Shown here: piece after piece, positions 1-7,600 of the stretch
Layout: each line of letters begins with the position of its first letter
How positions within the stretch are numbered: the stretch's first letter is position 1
Assembly (NCBI GenBank): GCA_003280605.1
Contig: QCEM01000013.1
Coordinates: 1 to 50,433 of the forward strand
Source: SAR116 cluster bacterium AG-355-O21
GTDB taxonomy: Bacteria; Pseudomonadota; Alphaproteobacteria; Thalassobaculales; Thalassobaculaceae
DNA length: 50,433 nucleotides
Reading direction: 5' to 3'
Made by a program: the position numbers and the translations under genes
The notes under the pieces: generated by a model
Seen by the model: only the letters and a program-made list of their open reading frames with translations
Told to the model about the DNA's origin: nothing
Database searches by the model: none

Positions 1-70
1 GTGCCGGTGGATATTTTCCACCAGTCTTCACCGTTGATGGCCAGTCGGTCAAGTAATAGCTGTGCTGTAG

Positions 71-86
71 TTGCCGAGTGCGGCAA
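71..86 (-). terminator. Possible weak hairpin downstream of the TauD-type gene
   Basis: A perfect 6-bp inverted repeat, TTGCCG and CGGCAA around a 4-nt loop, lies 10 nt past the stop of the minus-strand dioxygenase gene. There is no following T-tract, so it would be a poor intrinsic terminator. The remaining bases 1-96 show no gene or other feature I can support. Confidence 0.3.
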
Positions 87-96
87 TTGTCGCTAC

Positions 97-972
97 TTAT
101 TCGTGCAGACTATTGGCCTGACCACGGACCCGGGTTTGCCGCATCAAGCGGCGGAAGCGATCGGCGTCATAGCCGGCGCCCCGATGCATCAGGCAGCGAT
201 TATCCCAGATGACCAAATCACCGGCCTGCCAGTGATGGCTATAAACATGCTCGTCAGCGGTTGCTTTTTCGGTCAAATCCTCAATCAGAGCCAGGCTTTC
301 AGCCATCTCCCAGCCATCGACTTGTCGCGCATGGCTGCCGAGGTAAAGGTTTTTCGCCCCCGAGCGCGGATTGGTTCGGACCATCCGCTGCTGAACCGGC
401 GGAAGCGACGTTGCCAGCGACGGCAGGACCACCCCGGGGCCGACCTTGCTGCGGGAATAGCTGTAATCATGAATACAAACTAACGGATCAACGTGGCTTT
501 GCTCTACCGGCGATAAGCGTTCATAGGCTTTGCGCAAGCTGACAAACAGTGTTTCGCCGCCTTCGGCAGGCACTTCATAAGCGCACATGATTGACACATA
601 ACTTGGCACTTGCCGAAACGAGCTATCGGAATGCCACATGTTATTGCCGGTTTTAAAGATGGTTTTACGATGGTCGTTGCCAATTGCGGTGCCGTCGGCT
701 TGGACATTCCCGATGGTGCCAAAATATTCCACCTTGCCTTCTTCGCCGAGGGTGACATGACTTTCCTCCGGCTCACCGAGGGCTTGGGTGAAGGCAAATT
801 GCTTGTCATCGGTGAATGATTGCTGCGGAAATACGACAAACGAATAATCATCAATCGCCTGGTGGATCATGGCGACGGTTTCAGGCGTTTTTGGGGCCGC
901 CGCATCAAGGCCGGTAATACGGACACCGAAGTCATTATGGAGGGGGGTAAATTGTAAATCTGCGCTCGCCAT
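97..972 (-). CDS. TauD/TfdA-family Fe(II)/2-oxoglutarate dioxygenase
   Basis: This 291-residue cytoplasmic enzyme belongs to the TauD/TfdA family, which hydroxylates small substrates using Fe(II), O2 and 2-oxoglutarate. The facial triad is visible as H114-x-D116 in WHSD, with H263 in the LMHRG stretch. R274, eleven residues after that His, fits the 2-oxoglutarate-binding arginine. I chose the ATG at 972, which has GGGAGA just upstream and gives a family-like N-terminus; an in-frame upstream start at 1116 would add 48 unrelated residues. Length is normal for the family. It is the last gene of a minus-strand run, 128 nt after a membrane protein gene. Family members act on taurine, 2,4-D, alpha-ketoglutarate-dependent sulfonates and others, and the actual substrate cannot be read from the sequence. 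Confidence 0.9.
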   Translation of the reverse strand: MASADLQFTPLHNDFGVRITGLDAAAPKTPETVAMIHQAIDDYSFVVFPQQSFTDDKQFAFTQALGEPEESHVTLGEEGKVEYFGTIGNVQADGTAIGNDHRKTIFKTGNNMWHSDSSFRQVPSYVSIMCAYEVPAEGGETLFVSLRKAYERLSPVEQSHVDPLVCIHDYSYSRSKVGPGVVLPSLATSLPPVQQRMVRTNPRSGAKNLYLGSHARQVDGWEMAESLALIEDLTEKATADEHVYSHHWQAGDLVIWDNRCLMHRGAGYDADRFRRLMRQTRVRGQANSLHE

Positions 973-1100
973 TGTTCGTCTCCCAGGAAGTATTTTTCTG
1001 CATTCAAGCATGGCCCGCAAAAATGAACAATTATCTGTTTGATAAAAGCCGCCAGGATACTGCGGTTTGACGGCGCCCTGTTGACTGACTTGGCGTCGCT

Positions 1101-1703
1101 TCAGGGCGCTGAACAAGTGTAGTCAACAGCGCTTTCCGAGGCTCGAAACGGGTCGGTTAACTGATCGGTATACTGGCCCATAAGCAGCCGCTTCTTCGGC
1201 AGCAAATAGGTTCGGAAAAATCGCCCAAAACTGGCCAATTTGGCACCTTTTGAGGTCAGCAAAACACAGCCGTTAACAATCTCGATTGTGCCGGATTGCA
1301 GCTGCTCGGTCAGCCGAATGTCAACCAGCCGATGTTCGCGCATATACTCGCCGGTGAAAATCTCGGCAAAGCGATTTTGTTGGATGCCGCCGCCGCGTTG
1401 TTGCAGCTTTTCCAGCAGATAAAACGACAATGAACGGTCAATAACCGTTGGCCCACTGATGGCGATGGCATAGCCCAGTAGCGCCCAGATAATCAGCAAT
1501 TGGCATTTCTCAAATCCGCTAAAGGATTTAAACCAGGGCGCAACCAGCAGGATGGCGGCACTCATCACGGCGGCGATAGCAGCGTCAAGCAACGCGCCAT
1601 AGAAAACCACATCGACGGTGAAAAAATAAATGTGGCAGAAATATACCAGGGCAAAGATGACCAAAAATAGCCCTGAGGCGATCAAAGCTTTCAGCAGTTT
1701 CAT
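1101..1703 (-). CDS. Small integral membrane protein, partner of the adjacent GT2 enzyme
   Basis: I do not recognise this family. The 200-residue product has about three hydrophobic segments in its first half (roughly residues 2-24, 35-58 and 65-85). A soluble, basic C-terminal half of about 100 residues follows. The ATG at 1703 places a membrane segment directly at the N-terminus. Alternatively a TTG at 1733 overlaps the stop of the upstream glycosyltransferase by four bases. A strong AAAGGAG lies just before that TTG but only one base away, so neither start is ideal. The tight linkage to the GT2 gene suggests the two proteins work together at the inner membrane, for example in transferring or moving a lipid-linked sugar. 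That role is inference only. Confidence 0.7.
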   Translation of the reverse strand: MKLLKALIASGLFLVIFALVYFCHIYFFTVDVVFYGALLDAAIAAVMSAAILLVAPWFKSFSGFEKCQLLIIWALLGYAIAISGPTVIDRSLSFYLLEKLQQRGGGIQQNRFAEIFTGEYMREHRLVDIRLTEQLQSGTIEIVNGCVLLTSKGAKLASFGRFFRTYLLPKKRLLMGQYTDQLTDPFRASESAVDYTCSAP

Positions 1704-1729
1704 CTGTTCACATCCAATCCCCGCAAGGA

Positions 1730-2680
1730 TCAAACTCCTTTGGATCGGATAATTTCGTCAATCAAGGCGTGATGGGCGTTCTGCGGGGCCGCGCTTTTGC
1801 TGCGGATAATCCCGGCGACCATAAAAGTGATCAACGCGAAGGCGGCTGTTTGCATGAAAATAAGTAACAAAATGCCAAGGGCGATTGAAAACCAACCAGG
1901 TGTTGAAAACCCCATAATCTTCAATGAGATCGCTGCTATTCCACCAAATACCGATAAGGTTGCCATTAGGGCACAGGCGATGCCGACACGGACAAAGACG
2001 TTTTCTGCGAACACCATCAAGCCCTTGAAACCGTGCAAAACCAGACTGACGAAATTCATTTTCGATTTGCCGGCATAGCGACCACCGCGATCCTGCGGTG
2101 AGGCACCAATGCGCAGCCGGGAGGCAATCAACGCGCCGGGCACATGCAGATTTACCTCCTGCATCGCCGCCAGCCGCTTTACGGCGTGTGGCTTGAGCGC
2201 CATGAAGTTACCAAAATTGATGCTTTTGCCCGTGAGGATGCGAAAAATAAGTTTATAGATTTGATAAAACACTTTGAAACGGATGGTTTCCACCCGCGCC
2301 TTGCGTTGGGCCACGACGGCATCTGTCTCGGGGTCATCCAGCAAGCGCAGCAGATCAGGAATCGAGGCCGGCATGTCTTCGCCGTCGCTGTCCATGATGA
2401 CAACCCGATGATCGTCTTTGTACCGCTCGGTAGCATGCGCCAAGCCAACAGCAATCGCTTGTTGGTGGCCAACATTGCGGCGCAGTTTAATGATTTCGCC
2501 GGCAACCCCGCTTTCCTCAAAGGCTGACATCATCAGCGGTTTACGGATCGAGCCGTCATCAACAGCAATGACAAAAACAGCGTTGGAAAATGCTTCTGCT
2601 AAGGCAGCGAGGAGCTGGCTAAAGGCCTCGGCGTCCTCAAAGGCAGGGGTGATGATAATCATTTTAGGCTCTGCCGTCAT
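1730..2680 (-). CDS. Membrane-anchored GT2 glycosyltransferase (GtrB/DPM1-like)
   Basis: The 316-residue protein has an N-terminal GT-A fold of glycosyltransferase family 2. It shows DDGS at residues 41-44 and the metal-binding DSDGED at 97-102. Two C-terminal membrane helices lie at about 231-256 and 263-291, and a basic RYAGKSKM segment at 201-208 sits before them. This architecture is typical of enzymes that load a sugar onto undecaprenyl or dolichyl phosphate at the cytoplasmic face. The start at 2680 has AAAGAG upstream. It lies 83 nt after fghA and ends in a 4-nt overlap with a possible start of the small membrane protein gene. The sugar donor and final acceptor are unknown. Its place behind formaldehyde genes may be fortuitous co-transcription. 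Confidence 0.88.
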   Translation of the reverse strand: MTAEPKMIIITPAFEDAEAFSQLLAALAEAFSNAVFVIAVDDGSIRKPLMMSAFEESGVAGEIIKLRRNVGHQQAIAVGLAHATERYKDDHRVVIMDSDGEDMPASIPDLLRLLDDPETDAVVAQRKARVETIRFKVFYQIYKLIFRILTGKSINFGNFMALKPHAVKRLAAMQEVNLHVPGALIASRLRIGASPQDRGGRYAGKSKMNFVSLVLHGFKGLMVFAENVFVRVGIACALMATLSVFGGIAAISLKIMGFSTPGWFSIALGILLLIFMQTAAFALITFMVAGIIRSKSAAPQNAHHALIDEIIRSKGV

Positions 2681-2763
2681 GCCATTGTCTCTTTGCTTAA
2701 CCGCCGCTTATTGCCGCGATGGATGGGGTCGCAGTCTACGAAAGCCATGCTCTCAACCCCCGC

Positions 2764-3603
2764 TTAGCTGGCAGTTACGTGCAATCTGTCGGCATGCCAT
2801 TGCAGATGATCGGCGATAAAACTGGCAACAAAGAAATACGAATGATCATAACCGGCTTGCAGCCGAATCGTGGCATCAATCCCGGCCGCTTGCACCGCTG
2901 CCGTCAGCGCCGGGGTTGCCAACAAATCCAAAAATTCATCATCACTGCCTTGATCGATCAGCATGTCACGCGGCCAGCCGGCGCTGTCCATCAATAAACA
3001 GGCGTCATGACGGGCCCAGGACGTATTCTCATCGCCCAAATAGGCTCTCAGCTGCTTTCGGCCCCAGGCTGTTCCGGTAGGATTTGCAATCGGTGCAAAG
3101 GCGGAAATCGAGGTATAGGTTTCAGGATGGTTCATGGCGATTGTTAAGGCACCGTGCCCACCCATTGAATGGCCGGTAATCCCTTGCCGAGATATATCGG
3201 CAGGGAAGTGTGCCGCGATCAGTGCCGGCAGCTCTTTGGTAATGTAGCTGTACATCTGAAAATGCGGCTGCCAAGGGGCCTGGGTCGCATCCACATAAAA
3301 CCCTGCACCCTGGCCAAGGTCATAGGCGTCGTCATCGGCGACCTCGGCGCCCCGTGGGCTGGTGTCCGGAAAGATCACCATCAAGCCATGTTTGGCGGCA
3401 TAGGCTTGCGCACCGGCTTTTACCATGGCGTTTTCATGGGTGCAGGTCAGGCCCGACAAATACCATAGTACCGGCACTGGCCGGTGGACAGCTTGTGGCG
3501 GTGTATAAACAGCAAAGGTCATGGCGCAATTGGTGACTTCAGAAAGGTGGCGATAGACACTTTGTTGGCCGCCAAAACTGCGGTTTGTCGCAACCTTTTC
3601 CAT
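2764..3603 (-). CDS. fghA: S-formylglutathione hydrolase
   Basis: This 279-residue alpha/beta hydrolase of the esterase D family hydrolyses S-formylglutathione to formate and glutathione, the second step of glutathione-dependent formaldehyde oxidation. The nucleophile elbow GHSMGGHG places Ser146 as catalytic. Asp221 or 222 and His254 (GYDHSYFF) fit the rest of the triad, and SGLTCTHEN at 50-58 is the family signature. Length matches the family. It starts 17 nt downstream of frmA on the same strand, which is the common operon order. The protein should be cytosolic; no signal peptide is visible. Confidence 0.96.
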   Translation of the reverse strand: MEKVATNRSFGGQQSVYRHLSEVTNCAMTFAVYTPPQAVHRPVPVLWYLSGLTCTHENAMVKAGAQAYAAKHGLMVIFPDTSPRGAEVADDDAYDLGQGAGFYVDATQAPWQPHFQMYSYITKELPALIAAHFPADISRQGITGHSMGGHGALTIAMNHPETYTSISAFAPIANPTGTAWGRKQLRAYLGDENTSWARHDACLLMDSAGWPRDMLIDQGSDDEFLDLLATPALTAAVQAAGIDATIRLQAGYDHSYFFVASFIADHLQWHADRLHVTAS

Positions 3604-3620
3604 CGCCGTCTTCCCTCGCG

Positions 3621-4730
3621 TTAATAGATCACTACGCTGCGGATCGATTCCCCGGCGTGCATAAGATCAAAGCCTTTGTTGATATCTTCTAATGGCATGG
3701 AATGGGTGATCAACTCATCAATGGCGATCTTACCGTCCATGTACCAATCGACAATTTTCGGCACGTCGGTGCGGCCTTTAGCACCGCCAAATGCGGTTCC
3801 GCGCCAGGTGCGGCCGGTGACCAGTTGAAATGGCCTGGTGGCAATTTCCGCGCCAGCAGGTGCAACACCGATAATGATGCTTTCGCCCCAACCTTTATGT
3901 GCACATTCAAGGGCTTGCCGCATGACGTTAACATTTCCGATGCACTCGAAACTATAATCGGCACCACCCTTTGTTAATTCCACAAGGTGGCCCACAAGGT
4001 CGCCGCTGACGTCATTCGGGTTGACGAAATGAGTCATCCCAAATGCCATCGCGAGGTCTTTTTTACTGGCGTTTAAATCAACCCCGACAATCATGTTGGC
4101 ACCGACCAGGCGCAAGCCTTGAATGACATTCAAGCCAATCCCGCCGAGGCCGAAAACAACACAATTCGCTCCCGGTTCAACTTTCGCGGTGTTGACGACA
4201 GCACCAATGCCGGTGGTGACGCCGCAACCGATGTAACAGACTTTGTCAAATGGCGCATCGGGCCGGATTTTAGCGAGCGCAATTTCCGGCAGCACGGTGT
4301 AGTTGGAAAAGGTTGAGCAGCCCATGTAATGGAACAATGGTTTGCCGTTGAGGGAAAACCTGCTGCTGCCGTCAGGCATCAGGCCTTGGCCTTGGGTTTC
4401 TCGGATCGCTTGGCACAGATTGGTTTTGCCCGACAAGCAATACTCGCACTGGCGGCATTCAGGGGTGTACAGCGGAATGACATGATCGCCGACACTGACC
4501 GAGCTGATGCCTGGGCCTGTTTCCACCACCACACCGGCGCCTTCATGACCAAGGATCGATGGGAAAATACCTTCCGGGTCAGCACCCGAGAGGGTAAATT
4601 CATCGGTATGGCAAATGCCAGTCGCCTTAATTTCAACCAGGACTTCGCCGGCCCGAGGGCCATCAAGGTCAACCTCAAGCACCTCTAGCGGTTTGCCGGC
4701 TTCAACAGCAACTGCAGCGCGGGTTTTCAT
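3621..4730 (-). CDS. frmA: S-(hydroxymethyl)glutathione dehydrogenase (class III alcohol dehydrogenase)
   Basis: The 369-residue zinc enzyme oxidises S-hydroxymethylglutathione, the spontaneous formaldehyde-glutathione adduct, to S-formylglutathione with NAD+. Catalytic zinc ligands are visible as C40, H62 and C169. The structural zinc cysteines are C92, C95, C98 and C106, and the NAD-binding glycine motif GLGGIG is at 194-199. Length is standard for class III ADH. The ATG at 4730 is preceded by GGGAG. The gene lies between coxG (12 nt upstream) and fghA (17 nt downstream), so the three are almost certainly one transcript. It also has S-nitrosoglutathione reductase activity in characterised relatives. 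Confidence 0.97.
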   Translation of the reverse strand: MKTRAAVAVEAGKPLEVLEVDLDGPRAGEVLVEIKATGICHTDEFTLSGADPEGIFPSILGHEGAGVVVETGPGISSVSVGDHVIPLYTPECRQCEYCLSGKTNLCQAIRETQGQGLMPDGSSRFSLNGKPLFHYMGCSTFSNYTVLPEIALAKIRPDAPFDKVCYIGCGVTTGIGAVVNTAKVEPGANCVVFGLGGIGLNVIQGLRLVGANMIVGVDLNASKKDLAMAFGMTHFVNPNDVSGDLVGHLVELTKGGADYSFECIGNVNVMRQALECAHKGWGESIIIGVAPAGAEIATRPFQLVTGRTWRGTAFGGAKGRTDVPKIVDWYMDGKIAIDELITHSMPLEDINKGFDLMHAGESIRSVVIY

Positions 4731-4742
4731 GATCTAAACTCC

Positions 4743-5441
4743 CTACCGGGCCCAAGAGGTGACTAATAACGCGGCGATCCCGGCGATTGAGGCTAAAACC
4801 GTCAGGTAAACCATCCAATGGGTCCCTTTATAGACGTTCTCTTCGGGAATTCCTTCGGGGGTCTCGTTCATGCTTGTCTCCTGTAAATGTGCCGCTGGTT
4901 GGTCGGCGTCGATTTCGGCTTTTGCGACGGGTTCGGCGCGTGCCGGTGTTGCAGATGCGCTTGCTGGCTCAGGTTGGACCGCTGCTGCCGGCTGATTGGC
5001 AACCACGTGGGCGGCAAAGTTCTCAAAAAACTCGCCGGCAAGTTTCTTTGCCGTACTGTCGATAAGGCGGGCGCCAATTTGCGCCAATTTGCCGCCGACA
5101 CTGGCGTCGACAGTATAGCTGAGGGAGGTGGCTTTGCCGCCATCAAGCTCTGTCAATTCAACCAATGCGCCGCCTTTCGCAAAGCCTGCGGCACCGCCTT
5201 TTCCTTCGCCGCTAATACGGTATGAATTTGGAGGATCCAGGTCACTGAGGCGGACCACACCCTGGAATTTCGCCTTCACCGGCCCCACCTTCGCGGTCAC
5301 GGTGGCCGTCAATTTGTGCTGATCATTACGCTCGATGCTCTCACAGCCTGGGATGGACTGCTGCAATGCCTCTGGGTCATTGAGCGCGTCCCAAACCTGC
5401 TGTCGGGGTGCAGCGATCATATATTCGCCAGACATTTGCAT
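4743..5441 (-). CDS. coxG: CoxG-type SRPBCC protein with C-terminal membrane anchor
   Basis: The first ~150 residues form an SRPBCC (START-like) domain with the CoxG signature: MSGEY near the start, then PGCESI at about 31-36. An Ala/Pro/Glu-rich linker (about 150-190) leads to a single C-terminal helix at about 209-229, so the protein is a 232-residue tail-anchored membrane protein. In CO-oxidising bacteria CoxG is tied to membrane recruitment or maturation of the molybdenum CO dehydrogenase together with CoxD and CoxE, which here lie about 18 kb away. The first ATG (5441) has GGGGGA about 11 nt upstream; a second ATG two codons later is possible. It heads the operon with frmA and fghA, an unusual placement. 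The client enzyme is unknown. Confidence 0.85.
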   Translation of the reverse strand: MQMSGEYMIAAPRQQVWDALNDPEALQQSIPGCESIERNDQHKLTATVTAKVGPVKAKFQGVVRLSDLDPPNSYRISGEGKGGAAGFAKGGALVELTELDGGKATSLSYTVDASVGGKLAQIGARLIDSTAKKLAGEFFENFAAHVVANQPAAAVQPEPASASATPARAEPVAKAEIDADQPAAHLQETSMNETPEGIPEENVYKGTHWMVYLTVLASIAGIAALLVTSWAR

Positions 5442-5730
5442 TGGCTTTAATCCCCCAGGTAAAGACGTTGTTAATCACGCGTAAGATACTGATTTACCAT
5501 AATCGCAGCTTAGGGAGAAGGGGATCATCGCAGCATAATCGACGCGGCTGTGCAATCTTACAGGTTGACCTTAAAGTCCCGCCCAAGCGGCGTGCTTACA
5601 ACGGCGATGGCTGGTGATTGATTGTGATTGTTGTATTGTCCGGCCGGACAGATTGCTTCAGTGTCGCCACTGCCATGGTAATTTGCCGGTGGCGGGGGTG
5701 CGAGGGAGAAAAACTTTGGGCGATCAAGAG
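5442..5730. other. Intergenic region between divergent coxG and the interrupted anchor gene
   Basis: These 289 bases contain the presumed promoters of the coxG-frmA-fghA operon (minus) and of the interrupted gene (plus). I see no convincing -35/-10 pair. The only clear element is the 14-bp palindrome listed separately. In the plus frame that continues into the broken gene, codons at about 5662-5673 spell CRHC, which could be chance or the remnant of an upstream cysteine-rich ferredoxin subunit. Confidence 0.5.
5637..5650. promoter_or_regulatory. 14-bp perfect palindrome, candidate operator
   Basis: TGTCCGGCCGGACA is perfectly self-complementary and lies in the divergent intergenic region, 81 nt before the probable start of the interrupted anchor gene and about 200 nt before coxG. 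Its length and symmetry suit a dimeric repressor or activator. No regulator gene is adjacent, so the cognate protein is unknown, and a chance palindrome cannot be excluded. Confidence 0.35.
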
Positions 5731-6618
5731 ATGTCAATAACGGCCACGGAGGCAGATGGTCGGATTTTCGTCGGTCATCGCGGATGGCAGGCGGCCAGCA
5801 GCTTTATCACTGGTGGCAGTGCTTCAGGGTTGATGCTTTTCTGCGCCGTTTCAGGGGCTGCGGGGCAGCAAATTTAATGGCTCCCATTGGCGGCGATTGC
5901 CCTCGCAATAGCCGCTTTGGTACTGGTTTTTTTGCAGACCGGCCAGGTAATGGCCGGCACCCTGCACAATATTGGTGATAGCAGCGGTCGTTGGGCGGCT
6001 TGGGAAACACGTTTCGCTTTGTTGATGCTGCCGACAGGTTTGGCGCTATGGTGGATGCCGGTTGTGGCAACTTTTATCGCCGCCGGGTTGGCGGCGGCCG
6101 GGTATTTACTATGCCAAGGCAAAAGTCTTGAAGCGGTCAAAAATGTACCGGTCTGGCAAAGCCGCGAGGTGGTGCCGCTGATCACAGGTACAGGCGCTGT
6201 CGAGGGGGTTGCTGCCTTTGTCGGTTTATCGGTGATTGCCGGTGTGGCGCAGGTTCCCGGCTTGTTGGCGATGCTGTTATTGTTGGCGGTGCGGTGGATG
6301 AATTGGCGCCGGTATTTCAAAATACAGTCAGCCACGGCACCGGCGAAAAGCGTCACTGTGCTGCGCCGGGCCAATCCGGAAATTCTCTGGGCCGCCCACA
6401 TGCTCCCGGTGGGCTTGCTGGTCTTATATGCAACCTTTCCGGTTGCCGGTGGGGCGCTGGCAATCATTATTGCAGCATTTATTGCCATCCTTGGCGGCTG
6501 GTACATGAAATTCGTGATCATCGCCCGCGCCGGCTTTATCGCCGACCCGACAGCAACCACTGATCCGGCCGACGGCGATGCGGGCACCGATACCCGCCAG
6601 CAGGACGCTCCGTCCTAA
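5731..6618 (+). pseudogene. DmsC/PadD-type membrane anchor subunit with in-frame stop
   Basis: One reading frame runs from the ATG at 5731 to the stop at 6618 and is interrupted only by TAA at 5875-5877 (codon 49). Before the stop, GWQAASSFITGG fits the first helix of the DmsC/NrfD-like anchor family. After it, GKSLEAVKNVPVW and REVVPLITGTGAVEG fit the conserved middle of the same family, followed by more hydrophobic helices and a polar tail. The combined length of about 295 codons suits a full-length anchor for a molybdopterin oxidoreductase of the DMSO-reductase or phenylacetyl-CoA-oxidoreductase type. No Mo-catalytic or Fe-S subunit gene is nearby, consistent with a decaying remnant. A TTG at 5887 could restart translation but lacks a ribosome site. 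A sequencing or assembly error is the main alternative. Confidence 0.75.
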
Positions 6619-6721
6619 GCATGCTGCCGCCTGCTTGCCCGGCATCGGCGGTGAAATGGCGATGCTGTCAATCAGACCCTGATCAGCGTTGCTGTGACTG
6701 ATCAGTGGGCCGCCAAGGTAG

Positions 6722-7483
6722 TCATTTGTCAGGGTTTGCCGAATGGCTGGGCGGCGGGGCGCTTGGGTAATCATGCCACTGCCCATTGGTGAAAATTTCA
6801 CAAGGTTTATAGGATGTTTTATAGGCCATTTTGCGGCTTTCAGCGATCCAATAGCCGAGATAAACATAGGGTTTACAGCCAGCTTTGGTGCGTTTGATCA
6901 AATCTAAGATCATATATTTGCCAAGACTGCGCTTGGCCTCGGCTTGATCAAAAAAACTGTAAACCGCCGAAAAACCGTCATTCTGCATATCGCTGAACAT
7001 TACCCCAAGCAATTTGCCTGAGTTCCGCTCACGGTATTCCAACAAGCGGCTGTTGATCGGTGAGCGGGTGATCATATCGTCATAGTCATTGCGCGACATA
7101 TGGCTCATCTCGCCACCATCATGACGAGATTGCTGGTAGCTTTGAAACAGCTCAAACTGTTCCTGGCTGGTCGCAGCCGGCCGCAATTCACCAATCAGGT
7201 CGTCATTCAGCTTGAGGTTACGTTTAAACTCTTTGCTCCAGATAAAATCATTGACCCGCACGCGCACCGGGATGCACGCAGTACAGCTTGGGCAGGCCGG
7301 CCGATAAACCAAGGTTTGGGTGCGCCGAAAGCCAATTTTCGCAAGCACGTCATGGGCCAGATCGCCGCGTGGGCCGCCAATGTCCGCCACCAAACGCCGC
7401 TCGGTCCGGCCGTCCAAATACGGGCAGGGCATCGGCAAGGTGTAATGAAACATCAACGGGCGGGCGAAACTAGCGTGTTGCAT
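6722..7483 (-). CDS. bpt: Aspartate/glutamate leucyltransferase (Bpt, ATE-type)
   Basis: Bpt transfers leucine from Leu-tRNA to proteins with N-terminal Asp or Glu, feeding them to the ClpS/ClpAP N-degron pathway. The N-terminal ATE domain shows PCPYLDGRTER (residues 19-29) and the cysteine cluster CPSCTAC at 64-70 followed by IPVRV. The C-terminal GNAT-like half includes YLGYWI. I chose the ATG at 7483 (253 residues), which has AGGA about 10 nt upstream; a TTG at 7528 would add 15 residues without family resemblance. It stands alone on the minus strand, more than 100 nt from the neighbours on either side. Confidence 0.93.
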   Translation of the reverse strand: MQHASFARPLMFHYTLPMPCPYLDGRTERRLVADIGGPRGDLAHDVLAKIGFRRTQTLVYRPACPSCTACIPVRVRVNDFIWSKEFKRNLKLNDDLIGELRPAATSQEQFELFQSYQQSRHDGGEMSHMSRNDYDDMITRSPINSRLLEYRERNSGKLLGVMFSDMQNDGFSAVYSFFDQAEAKRSLGKYMILDLIKRTKAGCKPYVYLGYWIAESRKMAYKTSYKPCEIFTNGQWHDYPSAPPPSHSANPDK

Positions 7484-7600
7484 ATGGGCAGCAATCCTAT
7501 TTGGTGCGCGGTCCTGAGTAGCGTTCAAAACGGCCTTGAATTTAGCGCGTCAACCTTAGCCTAATCAATCATCCCACTGTTGTCAGCTATCGCCTTCAGG

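Noticed and set aside
1-483. 160-codon plus-strand frame at the left edge
   Set aside because: It lies mostly antisense to the TauD-type gene, whose iron and 2-oxoglutarate ligands are intact.
5874-6587. 237-codon minus-strand open frame over the broken anchor gene
   Set aside because: It has no domain pattern, while the plus frame shows clear membrane-anchor motifs on both sides of the stop.
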